Source: an uncultured Clostridia bacterium (lineage in GTDB: Bacteria; Bacillota; Clostridia; Christensenellales; Christensenellaceae). From it: DNA of 64,000 nt. Below are positions 18,094 through 27,359 of this stretch, piece after piece. The stretch is from positions 24,384 through 88,383 of the forward strand of contig CAMSSU010000002.1 of NCBI GenBank assembly GCA_947063485.1, read 5' to 3'. Within the stretch, counting starts at the first letter, position 1. Each line of letters begins with the position of its first letter. The notes beneath the pieces are model-generated. The model had not been told where the DNA came from. It was given only the letters and a program-made list of their open reading frames with translations, and did no database searches. The position numbers and the translations under genes were made by a program.

Positions 18094-19188
18094 ATGGCAG
18101 CAGAAAAAGAGCAAAATGCGCGGGTGCTGGACAAAATTGCAGAGCCGTTGCTCAAGTGGTATTCGGAAAATGCGCGGATACTGCCCTGGCGGGAGAGGCC
18201 GGAGCCATACCGCGTTTGGGTCAGCGAGATTATGCTGCAACAGACTCGGGTGGAGGCAGTCAAGCCCTATTATGAGCGGTTTCTTTCTGCACTGCCCAGC
18301 GTTGCGGCTTTGGCAGAAGCGCCGGAAGAGCAGCTGCTAAAGCTCTGGGAGGGGCTTGGGTATTACAGCAGGGTGCGCAATCTCCAAAAAGCGGCACAGA
18401 AAGTGATGCAGGAATATGGCGGAGCATTGCCAGCCAGCTATGAACAGCTGAAAAGCCTGCCGGGCATTGGGGAATACACAGCCGGGGCGATCGCTTCCAT
18501 GGCGTTTGGCATCGCTGTGCCTGTGGTGGATGGGAATGTTCTGCGCGTGATTTCCCGGATCACCGGCAGTTTCGAGCAAATTGATACGACGGCATGCAAA
18601 AAGCGCATATGGAAGGAGCTTGGCCAGATCATGCCGGGCGACGCGCCGGGAGATTTTAATCAGGCGCTGATGGAGCTCGGGGCGACGGTCTGCCTGCCAA
18701 ACGGGGCGCCGCTCTGCGAGCGCTGTCCTCTGGCCGAGGGGTGCATTGCCCGGGCCAACGGATGGATCCCGCAGATTCCCGTCCGTGCGCCAAAAAAGCA
18801 GAAAAAGGTAGAGCACTATACAGTTCTGCTCCTATGGCAGGATGGCAAAATTGCCTTGCAGCGCCGGCAGGAGAGGGGGCTACTGGCGGGCATGTGGCAA
18901 TTCCCCAGCCTGGCTGGCCGGCTTAGCCGGGAAGAGACCAAGCGGGAGCTGGAGCAGCAGGGCGCGGAAATTTTGGAGATGCGGCCGGCGGGGCAGGCCC
19001 AGCATATTTTCACGCACATCATCTGGAAGATGAACGGCTATGATATTTGCCTGAAGCAGCCGCCCGGCTGGGAGGGTTTGCAGTTTTGGGAGCCGCAGGA
19101 AATGCTGGAAAGGGCGGCACTGCCCGCGGCTTTCCGGCATTATACGGCTCTGGTGCGGCAGGCCGCAGAAAAAGAAAGAGAGGAGTAA
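18094..19188 (+). CDS. mutY: A/G-specific adenine glycosylase
   Basis: Removes adenine mispaired with 8-oxoguanine. A 364-residue protein with helix-hairpin-helix LKSLPGIGEYTAGAIASMAF, the catalytic Glu in MLQQTRVEAV and the catalytic Asp in PVVDGNVLR (about 146). A 4Fe-4S loop CLPNGAPLCERCPLAEGC has 7 rather than 6 residues between its first two cysteines. The C-terminal Nudix-like domain (about 230-360) recognises 8-oxoG. I chose the ATG at 18094, preceded by GGGAGGAGAAACG; the longer frame from 18037 has no such site. The response regulator gene starts 5 bases after its stop, so they may be cotranscribed. Confidence 0.94.
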   Translation: MAAEKEQNARVLDKIAEPLLKWYSENARILPWRERPEPYRVWVSEIMLQQTRVEAVKPYYERFLSALPSVAALAEAPEEQLLKLWEGLGYYSRVRNLQKAAQKVMQEYGGALPASYEQLKSLPGIGEYTAGAIASMAFGIAVPVVDGNVLRVISRITGSFEQIDTTACKKRIWKELGQIMPGDAPGDFNQALMELGATVCLPNGAPLCERCPLAEGCIARANGWIPQIPVRAPKKQKKVEHYTVLLLWQDGKIALQRRQERGLLAGMWQFPSLAGRLSREETKRELEQQGAEILEMRPAGQAQHIFTHIIWKMNGYDICLKQPPGWEGLQFWEPQEMLERAALPAAFRHYTALVRQAAEKEREE

Positions 19189-19193
19189 AAAGC

Positions 19194-19856
19194 GTGGCAA
19201 AGATATTTCTGGTGGAGGATGATGCGCGCATCAGCAAGGAACTGGCTTCTTTGCTGGGCAAATACGGCTATGAGTGCCAAACAGCGCAGAATTATGAGAA
19301 TATGGTAGACGTTATTTTAGCTGCCCAGCCGCATCTGGTATTGCTGGATATTAACCTGCCCATGTACGACGGCTACTACATCTGCCGGGAACTGCGCAAG
19401 AGATCCGGCATTCCCATCATCGTCGTAACCAGCCGGGACAGCGACAGCGACGAGCTGATGAGCATGAATCTCGGCGCGGATGATTTCATCACAAAGCCTT
19501 ATAACACGCAGATTTTGCTGGCGCGCATTGCGGCGGTGCTGGCCCGGGCCTATCAGCAGGAGGGGCAGAGCATCGAGCATAACGGCCTGCGGCTTTCGCT
19601 GGGAGACGGCAAAATTTACTGCGGGGAACAGCAGGCAGAGCTGACGAAAAACGAGCAGCGCATTTTGCACCTGCTCATGGCCAGCAAGGGGCAGGTGGTC
19701 AGCCGGGAAGAGATGATGAACGCGCTTTGGCAATCGGATGAGTTTGTGGACGACAATACGCTGACCGTCAACATCAACCGCCTGCGCAAGAAGCTGGCGC
19801 AGGTGGGCCGGGAAGATTATCTCATCACAAGGCGGGGCATGGGATACCTCGTCTAG
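19194..19856 (+). CDS. BceR-like response regulator (OmpR family)
   Basis: A 220-residue two-domain regulator. The receiver domain has acidic pair EDD (8-10), phosphoacceptor Asp52 in LLDINLP and a Lys in TKPYN. The C-terminal winged-helix DNA-binding domain ends RRGMGYLV. The GTG at 19194 follows AGGAG by 8 nt. Together with the kinase and the ABC transporter downstream it forms a Bce-type module that usually senses and resists cell-wall-active peptides. The probable binding site is the inverted repeat at 20861. Confidence 0.92.
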   Translation: MAKIFLVEDDARISKELASLLGKYGYECQTAQNYENMVDVILAAQPHLVLLDINLPMYDGYYICRELRKRSGIPIIVVTSRDSDSDELMSMNLGADDFITKPYNTQILLARIAAVLARAYQQEGQSIEHNGLRLSLGDGKIYCGEQQAELTKNEQRILHLLMASKGQVVSREEMMNALWQSDEFVDDNTLTVNINRLRKKLAQVGREDYLITRRGMGYLV

Positions 19857-19877
19857 CGGCGCAAGTTAGGAGGCAAT

Positions 19878-20876
19878 ATGCTAAGAAAGCTGCTTAGGGA
19901 GCAAATTTGGGCGATTCTGATCTATCTGGCGGCCATGGCTTTTTCCGGATGGATTTTGATGGCCTACCATATGGGCGCTCAGGCGCTGATTTTCTTTGAA
20001 GGCTGCTATTTGGTCTGCGGGATCGCCTGCCTTTTGATCTATCTTTTGCCGCGGTATCGGTTTTACCGGGAGGCGGCGCGGGCAGAGCAGGAGCTGGAGG
20101 AGAAATACATGCTCTATGACGTCCTGGAGCCGCCGGGATTTTGGGAGGGGCAGATTCTCTGCGCCCTGCTGGAGGAGGCGGGCAGGGCCATGAAACAGCG
20201 GGTTTCGGCATATGAGCGCGCCTCCCAGGAATACCGGGAGTATGTTGAGGCGTGGGTGCATGAAATAAAAACGCCGATTGCCTCGGGCAAGCTTTTGGCG
20301 GAAAATAATCCATCCGAGCAGATGGACGCCATGGCCAGCGAGCTTGCGAAGATCGATTCCTATATCGAACAGGCGCTCTATTATGCCAGAAGCAGCAGCG
20401 CGGAGCAGGATTATCTGGTGCGCCGCTATCCCCTGGAGGAGCTGGTGCGCGGCGCGCTGCGCAGCCAGGCGCGGCCGCTGATTTTGGGGGGTGTCGCTGT
20501 TCACATGGAAACGCTGGATTATACCGTCTATACGGACGCGAAATGGATGAACTTTATGCTGGGGCAGGTTTTGGGAAATTCGGCCAAATACGGGGCCAAG
20601 AACCTGCGCATCTGGGCGGAGGAGAGCCGGGAATATACCCTGCTGCACCTGGCAGACGACGGCATCGGCGTTGGCCGGCAGGATATCGGCAGAATTTTTG
20701 AAAAAGGGTTTACAGGCGAAAACGGCAGGGTTTATGGAAAATCCACGGGCATGGGGCTTTATTTATGCAAAAAGCTCGCGGATAAGCTGGGACTGGGCAT
20801 TTCGGCCTATTCGGGCGAAAAAGGCGGCCTGCGCATCAGCTTTGTCTTCCCAAAAGGCAGCCTTACAGAAATGTAA
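19878..20876 (+). CDS. BceS-like intramembrane-sensing histidine kinase
   Basis: A 332-residue kinase with two N-terminal transmembrane helices (about 12-32 and 36-57) separated by only a few residues. This short-loop architecture is typical of intramembrane-sensing kinases that rely on a BceB-type permease for detection. Phosphoacceptor His128 lies in WVHEIKTPIA. N-box LGNSAKYG, G1 DDGIGV and G2 GKSTGMGLYL follow. The ATG at 19878 follows AGGAGGCAAT. The stop codon overlaps the putative operator for the transporter genes. Confidence 0.92.
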   Translation: MLRKLLREQIWAILIYLAAMAFSGWILMAYHMGAQALIFFEGCYLVCGIACLLIYLLPRYRFYREAARAEQELEEKYMLYDVLEPPGFWEGQILCALLEEAGRAMKQRVSAYERASQEYREYVEAWVHEIKTPIASGKLLAENNPSEQMDAMASELAKIDSYIEQALYYARSSSAEQDYLVRRYPLEELVRGALRSQARPLILGGVAVHMETLDYTVYTDAKWMNFMLGQVLGNSAKYGAKNLRIWAEESREYTLLHLADDGIGVGRQDIGRIFEKGFTGENGRVYGKSTGMGLYLCKKLADKLGLGISAYSGEKGGLRISFVFPKGSLTEM

Positions 20877-20878
20877 GG
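20861..20878. promoter_or_regulatory. BceR-type operator
   Basis: CCTTACA-GAAA-TGTAAGG is a perfect 7-bp inverted repeat with the TTACA-N4-TGTAA core described for Bce-like regulators. It overlaps the kinase stop codon and lies 20 bp upstream of the -35 of the transporter promoter. A further TGTAAG half-site follows at 20883. Confidence 0.65.
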
Positions 20879-20897
20879 AAAGTGTAAGCCAGGCAAA

Positions 20898-20926
20898 TGG
20901 CAAGCCGTTTTATTTTGGGCTACACT
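20898..20926 (+). promoter_or_regulatory. Promoter of the Bce-type transporter
   Basis: Weak -35 TGGCAA (20898-20903), 17-nt spacer, TACACT (20921-20926). A poor -35 just downstream of an operator suits an activator-dependent promoter. Confidence 0.5.
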
Positions 20927-20978
20927 AATACTCGAAGGGCGTGAAGAGCGCCCAAGCGTGAAATGAGGTGTTAGCAAA

Positions 20979-21746
20979 ATGCAGTCAGTTTTAAGTGTGC
21001 AGAATATTGAAAAATACTACGGCAGCAAAGGAGCCATCACCAGGGCGATCAACCACATCAGCCTGGAAGTGGGCAAGGGGGAGTTCCTGGGCATCATGGG
21101 CGCCTCGGGCAGCGGCAAGACGACGCTGCTCAACTGCATATCGACCATCGATAAGGTAACGGCAGGGCGCATCATCGTCGGCGGGCGGGATGTAACGCAT
21201 CTGAAGGGCAAAGAGCTCTCCAAATTCCGCCGCCAGCAGCTTGGCTTTATTTTCCAGGATTTCAACCTGCTGGATACGCTGACGGCCTATGAGAACATTG
21301 CCTTGGCGCTCTCCATTCAGAACGTCCCGGCGCAGGAGATCGAACAGCGCGTGCGCAAAGTGGCCATGCAGCTGAGCATCGGGCATGTTTTGGATAAGTT
21401 TCCCTATCAGATGTCCGGCGGCGAAAAACAGCGGACGGCCAGCGCCCGGGCGATCATCACGAATCCTTCCCTGATTTTGGCGGATGAGCCGACGGGCGCG
21501 CTGGATTCCAAATCGGCCCGGATGCTGCTGGACAGCCTGGTGCGCATGAATGACGGCCTTGGAGCGACGATTCTGATGGTTACGCACGATGCTTTCACGG
21601 CCAGCTATGCCAAGCGCATCCTGTTCATCAAGGACGGCGAGATTTTCAGCGAGCTGGTTCGGGGCGGAGACAGCCGGAAGGAGTTTTTTGAGCGCATCCT
21701 TCAGGTCGTAACGCTGCTTGGAGGTGATAGCGATGTCCTCTATTAA
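20979..21746 (+). CDS. Bce-type ABC transporter ATP-binding protein
   Basis: A 255-residue ATPase with Walker A GASGSGKTT, Q-loop FIFQDFNLL, signature MSGGEKQR and Walker B LILADEPTG. Highest resemblance is to BceA/YtsC-type ATPases, which pair with a large FtsX-type permease. The ATG at 20979 follows a GAGGTG 18-23 bases upstream and AGCAAA; spacing is loose. Its last 14 bases overlap the permease gene, so the two are translationally coupled. Confidence 0.93.
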   Translation: MQSVLSVQNIEKYYGSKGAITRAINHISLEVGKGEFLGIMGASGSGKTTLLNCISTIDKVTAGRIIVGGRDVTHLKGKELSKFRRQQLGFIFQDFNLLDTLTAYENIALALSIQNVPAQEIEQRVRKVAMQLSIGHVLDKFPYQMSGGEKQRTASARAIITNPSLILADEPTGALDSKSARMLLDSLVRMNDGLGATILMVTHDAFTASYAKRILFIKDGEIFSELVRGGDSRKEFFERILQVVTLLGGDSDVLY

Positions 21747-23715
21747 GCTGGCTTTTAAAAACGTCGGCAAGAGCATCCGGGATTACGCCATCTACTTTCT
21801 GACGCTGGCGCTGGGCGTCTGCATCTTCTATGTGTTCAATTCCATGGATTCCCAGGCATTGCTGACGGGCCTCTCTATGGCCCAGGGCGGCGTGCTGGAA
21901 ATGCTGGTTACGGCCATCAACGCGACTTCCGTCTTCGTCTCGGCAATTTTGGCCTTCCTCATCGTATATGCCAACAAGTTTTTGATGCGGCGCAGAAAAA
22001 AGGAGCTGGGGGTCTACCTGATTTTGGGCATGCCCAAAGGTAAGGTTTCCTTCATTTTGGCGATGGAGACGTTTATCATCGGCCTGTTTGCCCTGGCCAT
22101 GGGGCTGGTTGCCGGCGTTCTGCTCTCTCAGGGGCTGTCTGTGCTGGTGGCATCCATGTTTCAGGTCAAGCTGGAGCTGTTCCAGTTTGTGTTTTCCACC
22201 GCGGCGCTGCTCAAAACACTGCTGTATTTCGGCGCGATTTTCCTGATCGTGATGCTGCTCAACGTCGTGCATGTCTCGAGATGCAAGCTGATTGCGCTGA
22301 TAAACGCCGAGCGCGCCAATGAAAAGGCATACAGCGGAAAGCTCTGGCTCTCGGTTCTCGCGTTTATCGCCTCGGCAGGCTGCCTGGGATATGCCTATCA
22401 GCAGATCATCGACAACGGCCTTGTGCTTTTGAACGACCAGTTCAACCGGGCGATCCTGTTCGGCGTGATCGGGACGCTGCTCTTCTTCTTTTCGCTTTCC
22501 GGGTTTTTGCTCAAGCTGATCAAGAGCAACAAGGCGCTCTATCACCGGGGGCTGAACAGCTTCGTATTCCGGCAGCTCAATTCCAAAATCAACACAAACT
22601 TCCTCTCCATGACGTTCGTCTGCCTGATGCTGTTTTTCGCCATTGCGGTTACGGCGACGGGCTCCGGGCTCAACTATGCGATTACCAAAACTGCCATGGA
22701 GAACGTGCCCTATGATGCGACGGTCTCCTTCGACGCCGTAGGGGAGCAGGGGGCGCAGGCGCAGATGCAGGAAAATGGCTTTGAGCCTGGCCATTATTTT
22801 AAGGAGAGCTGCCTGTTCTCCTACCGTGAGACGGGCATCAAATACACGCAGTATCTGGATTCGGCAGATTTTCCCTCTAGCGGCACCAATATCAGCAGCC
22901 GGACGTTCGACGCGATCTCCATCTCGGAATATAATGCGCTCATGCGCCTTCAGGGCAAGAAGAAGATTGCGCTGGGCCAGGGGGAATATGCCGTCAGCGC
23001 GGCAGCGGAAAAGACGCAGGGCGCGGGCCAGAAGCTGCTGGATACCGGCGCTGTGATCCAGATTGGGCAGGAGCAGCTAAGGCCGGCAAAGGCAGCGCTG
23101 CAAACAGACTATTTTGAAACCATGAGTTCCAATCCCATCAACCTCGTCCTGATTTTGCCGGATGAAGCTGCCGCGCAGATTCCGGAATACCGAACCTGCC
23201 TGGCGGGCAACTATCCCAGCGGAGACAGGGAAGCGCTGGATTTGCAGCTGGATACGGATTATGAAGGCGTGTGGCCGGGGATGCGCATCGTAACGGCGGG
23301 GCGCGTGATGATGATGCAGACGGGCATGAAGGCGATGGTGCTGTTTGTGCTGCTCTATCTGGGCATCATCTTCCTCATCGCGGCTTCGGCGGTTCTGGCT
23401 TTGCAGCAGCTTTCGGAAACGGCGGATAATGTTTCCAGATATGCGCTGCTGCGCAAGCTGGGCGTAGACGACGATATGGCCAGAAAAGCCATGCGCCGGC
23501 AGGTTGCCCTCTATTTCTTCATTCCGCTGGCTCTGGCGCTGGTGCATTCGGCCGTTGCCATCTATGTGGTCAACAAGATGGTGATGGAGTTTAAAGTCCA
23601 AAGCTCGCTGCTCAGCATTCTATGCTCGGCAGGGCTGCTGCTGGTACTCTATGGCATCTACTATTTTGCCACATACCAGAGCTGCAAGGGCATGATTCGG
23701 GAACGCAATAAATAG
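21733..23715 (+). CDS. Bce-type ABC transporter permease (FtsX family)
   Basis: A 660-residue permease. Hydrophobic segments near residues 18-40 and 55-80 and several up to about 300 precede a large hydrophilic domain (about 320-530, presumed extracellular), then three C-terminal helices with LLRKLGVDDDMARKAMRRQ between them. Ten helices with one large loop is the BceB plan, in which the loop detects peptides such as bacitracin. The ATG at 21733 follows GGAGGTGATAGCG. The drug specificity cannot be read from sequence. Confidence 0.92.
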   Translation: MSSIKLAFKNVGKSIRDYAIYFLTLALGVCIFYVFNSMDSQALLTGLSMAQGGVLEMLVTAINATSVFVSAILAFLIVYANKFLMRRRKKELGVYLILGMPKGKVSFILAMETFIIGLFALAMGLVAGVLLSQGLSVLVASMFQVKLELFQFVFSTAALLKTLLYFGAIFLIVMLLNVVHVSRCKLIALINAERANEKAYSGKLWLSVLAFIASAGCLGYAYQQIIDNGLVLLNDQFNRAILFGVIGTLLFFFSLSGFLLKLIKSNKALYHRGLNSFVFRQLNSKINTNFLSMTFVCLMLFFAIAVTATGSGLNYAITKTAMENVPYDATVSFDAVGEQGAQAQMQENGFEPGHYFKESCLFSYRETGIKYTQYLDSADFPSSGTNISSRTFDAISISEYNALMRLQGKKKIALGQGEYAVSAAAEKTQGAGQKLLDTGAVIQIGQEQLRPAKAALQTDYFETMSSNPINLVLILPDEAAAQIPEYRTCLAGNYPSGDREALDLQLDTDYEGVWPGMRIVTAGRVMMMQTGMKAMVLFVLLYLGIIFLIAASAVLALQQLSETADNVSRYALLRKLGVDDDMARKAMRRQVALYFFIPLALALVHSAVAIYVVNKMVMEFKVQSSLLSILCSAGLLLVLYGIYYFATYQSCKGMIRERNK

Positions 23716-23736
23716 CTCATACCAGTCTATCTGTTC

Positions 23737-23772
23737 GGGCGCGCGGGAGCTTCCACCTGCGCGCCCATTTTT
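23737..23772 (+). terminator. Terminator of the Bce module
   Basis: GGGCGCG... / ...CGCGCCC hairpin followed by ATTTTTAT. Confidence 0.75.
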
Positions 23773-23872
23773 ATGAGATAAAAAATTGCAAAGCTTCTAT
23801 ACAATGTGCGGTTTTTTGGTATAATAAGGTGATAGCAGAGCGGCTGGAAGCCGCCAATTTTGGGAGGAACCT

Positions 23873-25270
23873 ATGGCGAAGATAACGATCGATTTTAACC
23901 ATATGCTCGCATCCAGCATCGGGGAGCATGGAATTTGCGAGGAGGAAATTGCGCGCTGTGCAGGCAGGGTTGCGAAAGTGCATGAAGGCCTTTGTGCGAA
24001 AAGAAAAATGAATGCCTGGCGGGAGCTGCCGCATAACCAGGATGAGATCGTCCGGGATATTTTAAAGACTGCGGAAGGCATTCGGGAGAAATTCGAGTAT
24101 TTTGTGGTATTTGGCATTGGCGGCTCTGCCCTTGGGATGAAGGCACTTTTTTCCGCGCTCAAGCATCCGAGGTATAATGAACTGCCCAGGGAAAAGCGCC
24201 AGGGGCCCAAGATTTATATTGTGGACAACGTCGATCCGGATTCCTTGAACGCGCTTCTTGACGTGATCGATATTCGGAGGACGGCTTTTAACGTCATCAC
24301 CAAATCCGGCAATACGGTGGAGACCATGTCGCAGTTCATGGTGGCGCTCTCCATGCTCAAAGAGCTGGGCGAGGATTTGAAGGAGCATATTTTCCTGACC
24401 ACGGATAAGGAAAAGGGCATTCTGCGCAAAATTGCCAACGAATATGGCTTTAAGACGTTTGTCGTTCCGGATGGCGTGGGCGGCCGCTTCTCCGTGCTCA
24501 GCCCGGTCGGCTTGCTGCCTGCGGCGGTTATCGGCATCGATATCGAGGCGCTGCTGCGCGGCGCGGGGCAGATGCACGCGCTTTGCCAGAAGCCGGCGCT
24601 GGAGGAAAACCCGGCGTATATGTATGCGATGCTCTATTTCATCGCGATGAAAAAGGGCGTCAATATCTCGGTGATGATGCCATACGCGGACGGCCTTTTG
24701 TGCACGGCGGAGTGGTATGCGCAGCTTTGGGCGGAATCGCTGGGCAAGAAAGTGGATATCCGGGGCAATACCGTGCACGCCGGGCAGACGCCGGTGCGGG
24801 CGCTGGGTGTGACGGATCAGCATTCGCAGGTTCAGCTCTACAACGAGGGGCCGTTTGATAAAATCATCACGTTCGTTACGGTGCAGAACTTCCGAAGCAG
24901 CCTAAGCATCCCATCTTCTCCCATCGAGATGCCGGATACGCAGTATCTGGCCGGGCAGAGCTTCAACAAGCTCATCGCGTCCGAACAGGCGGCCACGGAA
25001 TATGCCGTAACCAGCGCAGGAAAGATGAACATGCGCATCACGCTGGAGCAGGTAGACGAAGAAAGCCTGGCGGCGCTGCTGTTCTTCCTGGAGATGGCCA
25101 CGGCCGCGGCCGGAGAGTTTTTGGAGATCGACGCCTTCGATCAGCCGGGGGTCGAGGCCGGCAAGATCGCGACTTTTGCGCTCATGGGCCGGGAGGGATA
25201 TGAGCAGAAAGCAGAGGAGCTGAGCAAAAAAGAGAAGGGCAATCCCGCTTTTTGCTATGAATGCAATTAG
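23873..25270 (+). CDS. pgi: Glucose-6-phosphate isomerase
   Basis: Interconverts glucose-6-phosphate and fructose-6-phosphate. A 465-residue protein with the sugar-phosphate-binding motif GIGGSALGMKAL, SKSGNT-like ITKSGNTVET, and GGRFSVLSPVGLLPAA matching the family signature. Conserved catalytic region GNTVHAGQTPVRALGVTDQHSQVQ lies near residue 300-325. The ATG at 23873 follows GGGAGGAACCT. A TATAAT at 23820-23825 suggests its own promoter, though the -35 is poor. Terminated just downstream. Confidence 0.95.
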   Translation: MAKITIDFNHMLASSIGEHGICEEEIARCAGRVAKVHEGLCAKRKMNAWRELPHNQDEIVRDILKTAEGIREKFEYFVVFGIGGSALGMKALFSALKHPRYNELPREKRQGPKIYIVDNVDPDSLNALLDVIDIRRTAFNVITKSGNTVETMSQFMVALSMLKELGEDLKEHIFLTTDKEKGILRKIANEYGFKTFVVPDGVGGRFSVLSPVGLLPAAVIGIDIEALLRGAGQMHALCQKPALEENPAYMYAMLYFIAMKKGVNISVMMPYADGLLCTAEWYAQLWAESLGKKVDIRGNTVHAGQTPVRALGVTDQHSQVQLYNEGPFDKIITFVTVQNFRSSLSIPSSPIEMPDTQYLAGQSFNKLIASEQAATEYAVTSAGKMNMRITLEQVDEESLAALLFFLEMATAAAGEFLEIDAFDQPGVEAGKIATFALMGREGYEQKAEELSKKEKGNPAFCYECN

Positions 25271-25280
25271 ATAGCCCAAG

Positions 25281-25319
25281 GAATGCGGAGCCGGCATGAC
25301 CGGAGCCGCATTCTTTTTA
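25281..25319 (+). terminator. Terminator after pgi
   Basis: GAATGCGG / CCGCATTC outer stem with inner CCGG pairs, then TTTTTAT. Confidence 0.85.
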
Positions 25320-25340
25320 TATCATCAGGCGCCGGCCGCC

Positions 25341-25369
25341 TTGAAATCGACGGGGCGGCAAGGTATAAT
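25341..25369 (+). promoter_or_regulatory. Promoter of fhs
   Basis: TTGAAA (25341-25346), 17-nt spacer, TATAAT (25364-25369). Confidence 0.82.
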
Positions 25370-25416
25370 AAAAGAAAATTCCAAAGAATGCGGATTGCCG
25401 CAAAAAGGAGAAAAAT

Positions 25417-27096
25417 ATGGCTGCTTACCGAACGGATATTGAGATTGCCCAGGATGCCCAGATGCTCCCCATCAGCAAAATCGCGGATGAGATTGGCCTA
25501 TCAGACGACTATCTGGAACACTATGGAAAATATAAAGCAAAGATAGATTACAACGTTTTAAAGACAAAGCGGGAGACTAAAGACGGAAAGCTCATTTTGG
25601 TTACGGCCATCACGCCCACGCCCGCTGGAGAGGGAAAGACGACGGTCTCCGTCGGCCTGGCAGACGGCCTGCGCCAGATTGGCAAAAAGGCAGTCGTCGC
25701 CCTGCGCGAGCCTTCGCTGGGGCCTGTGTTTGGCGTCAAAGGCGGAGCGGCCGGCGGCGGCTATGCGCAGGTTGTCCCGATGGAAGATATCAACCTGCAT
25801 TTTACCGGCGATATTCACGCCATAGGCGCGGCGAACAACCTGCTGGCGGCCATGATCGACAACCATATTTACCAAGGCAATGCCCTTCGCATCGATCCTA
25901 AGAAAGTAACCTGGCGGCGGTGTGTGGATATGAACGACCGCCAGCTGCGGGAGATCGTCGGCGGCCTGGGTGTGCGCACCAATGGCGTAACGCGCCAGGA
26001 TGGATACGACATCACGGTCGCTTCGGAGATCATGGCGATTTTGTGCCTGGCGACGGATATTTCGGATCTCAAGGCGCGGCTCGAGCGCACCATCATCGGC
26101 TATACTTACGACGATCAGCCGGTTACAGCGGGAGAGCTGCATGCGGCAGGGGCGATGGCGGCGCTGCTCAAAGATGCGCTCAAGCCAAACCTGGTGCAGA
26201 CGCTGGAGCATACGCCGGCCTTCGTGCACGGCGGGCCTTTCGCCAATATCGCGCATGGGTGCAACTCTGTGATGGCGACAAAAACGGCGCTGAAATTTGG
26301 CGACTATGTCGTTACCGAGGCGGGGTTCGGCGCGGATTTGGGCGCAGAAAAATTCCTGGATATCAAGTGCCGCATGGCGGGGCTAACGCCCAGCGCGGTA
26401 GTCGTGGTGGCGACGGTGCGCGCCCTCAAACACCATGGCGGGGCTGCAAAAGCGGCTCTGGGAGAGGAAAACCTGGAGGCGCTCAAAGCCGGCCTGCCCA
26501 ACCTGCTCCAGCATGTGGGCAATATGAAAGATGTTTACGGCCTGCCGGTGGTCGTCGCCATCAACCGCTTCCCGACGGATACAGAGGCGGAGCTGGCGCT
26601 GGTGGAAGAGGAATGCGCAAAGCTTGGCGTCAAGGCGGTGTTGACGGAAGTCTGGGGCAAAGGCGGCAAAGGCGGCATGGCGCTGGCAGAGGAAGTGGTT
26701 TCGCTCTGCGAGCAGGAAAACAGTTTTTCCTTCAGCTATGAGAGCGATCTTTCCATCATGGAGAAGCTGGAAGCGATTGCAAAGCGGGTTTACCATGCGG
26801 ACGGCGTTGAGCTCATCGGCCAGGCACCAAAACAGCTGAAACAGCTGGAGGCACTGGGCTTTGGAAATGTGCCGATTTGCATTGCCAAGACGCAATATAG
26901 CTTTTCGGATAATCCGGCTCTGCTGGGCGCCCCCAGAGGATTTAAGATCACCGTCCGCAATCTGAAAATTTCGGCCGGCGCGGGATTTATCGTGGCGCTG
27001 ACCGGCGATGTGATGACCATGCCGGGGCTTCCCAAAGTGCCTTCGGCAGAGAAAATTGATGTAGATGGCGATGGCGTCATTTCCGGGCTTTTCTAA
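25417..27096 (+). CDS. fhs: Formate--tetrahydrofolate ligase
   Basis: ATP-dependent synthesis of 10-formyl-THF, the entry of formate into one-carbon metabolism. The 559 residues match the family. Landmarks are the P-loop [11 protein letters not shown] (about 66-76), [20 protein letters not shown] and the [13 protein letters not shown] stretch. The ATG at 25417 follows AAAAAGGAGAAAAAT. It stands alone with its own promoter and terminator, so no other Wood-Ljungdahl gene is visible here and acetogenesis cannot be inferred. Confidence 0.97.
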   Translation: MAAYRTDIEIAQDAQMLPISKIADEIGLSDDYLEHYGKYKAKIDYNVLKTKRETKDGKLILVTAITPTPAGEGKTTVSVGLADGLRQIGKKAVVALREPSLGPVFGVKGGAAGGGYAQVVPMEDINLHFTGDIHAIGAANNLLAAMIDNHIYQGNALRIDPKKVTWRRCVDMNDRQLREIVGGLGVRTNGVTRQDGYDITVASEIMAILCLATDISDLKARLERTIIGYTYDDQPVTAGELHAAGAMAALLKDALKPNLVQTLEHTPAFVHGGPFANIAHGCNSVMATKTALKFGDYVVTEAGFGADLGAEKFLDIKCRMAGLTPSAVVVVATVRALKHHGGAAKAALGEENLEALKAGLPNLLQHVGNMKDVYGLPVVVAINRFPTDTEAELALVEEECAKLGVKAVLTEVWGKGGKGGMALAEEVVSLCEQENSFSFSYESDLSIMEKLEAIAKRVYHADGVELIGQAPKQLKQLEALGFGNVPICIAKTQYSFSDNPALLGAPRGFKITVRNLKISAGAGFIVALTGDVMTMPGLPKVPSAEKIDVDGDGVISGLF

Positions 27097-27104
27097 AGAA
27101 GCGT

Positions 27105-27150
27105 GCCGGCCCGCTTTCGGGGCAGCCCGTGCGGGCCGGCGGCTTTCTTG
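27105..27150 (+). terminator. Terminator after fhs
   Basis: GCCGGCCCGC / GCGGGCCGGC, a perfect 10-bp stem, followed by GGCTTTCTT. Confidence 0.75.
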
Positions 27151-27192
27151 ACAATGGCTCGCCGCCATCTTATAATGGGCTAGTAGCAGTGC

Positions 27193-27279
27193 GCCGGAGT
27201 GGCGGAATCGGCAGACGCACGGGACTTAAAATCCCGGGTCGGCAACGGCGTGCGGGTTCAAGTCCCGCCTTCGGCACCA
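27193..27279 (+). tRNA. tRNA-Leu (TAA)
   Basis: 87 nt with a long variable arm and encoded CCA. Acceptor GCCGGAG / CTTCGGC, anticodon stem GGGA-CTTAAAA-TCCC giving TAA, T-loop TTCAAGT. Confidence 0.96.
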
Positions 27280-27281
27280 GC

Positions 27282-27321
27282 AAAAAAGCCGCATGGATGA
27301 TGGCATTCATGCGGCTTTTTT
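27282..27321 (+). terminator. Terminator after tRNA-Leu
   Basis: AAAAAAGCCGCATG / CATGCGGCTTTTTT, a perfect 14-bp stem around a 12-nt loop. Confidence 0.9.
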
Positions 27322-27359
27322 GTATTTATCTGCCTTTGGGGCACAGGGAGGGAAGATTT

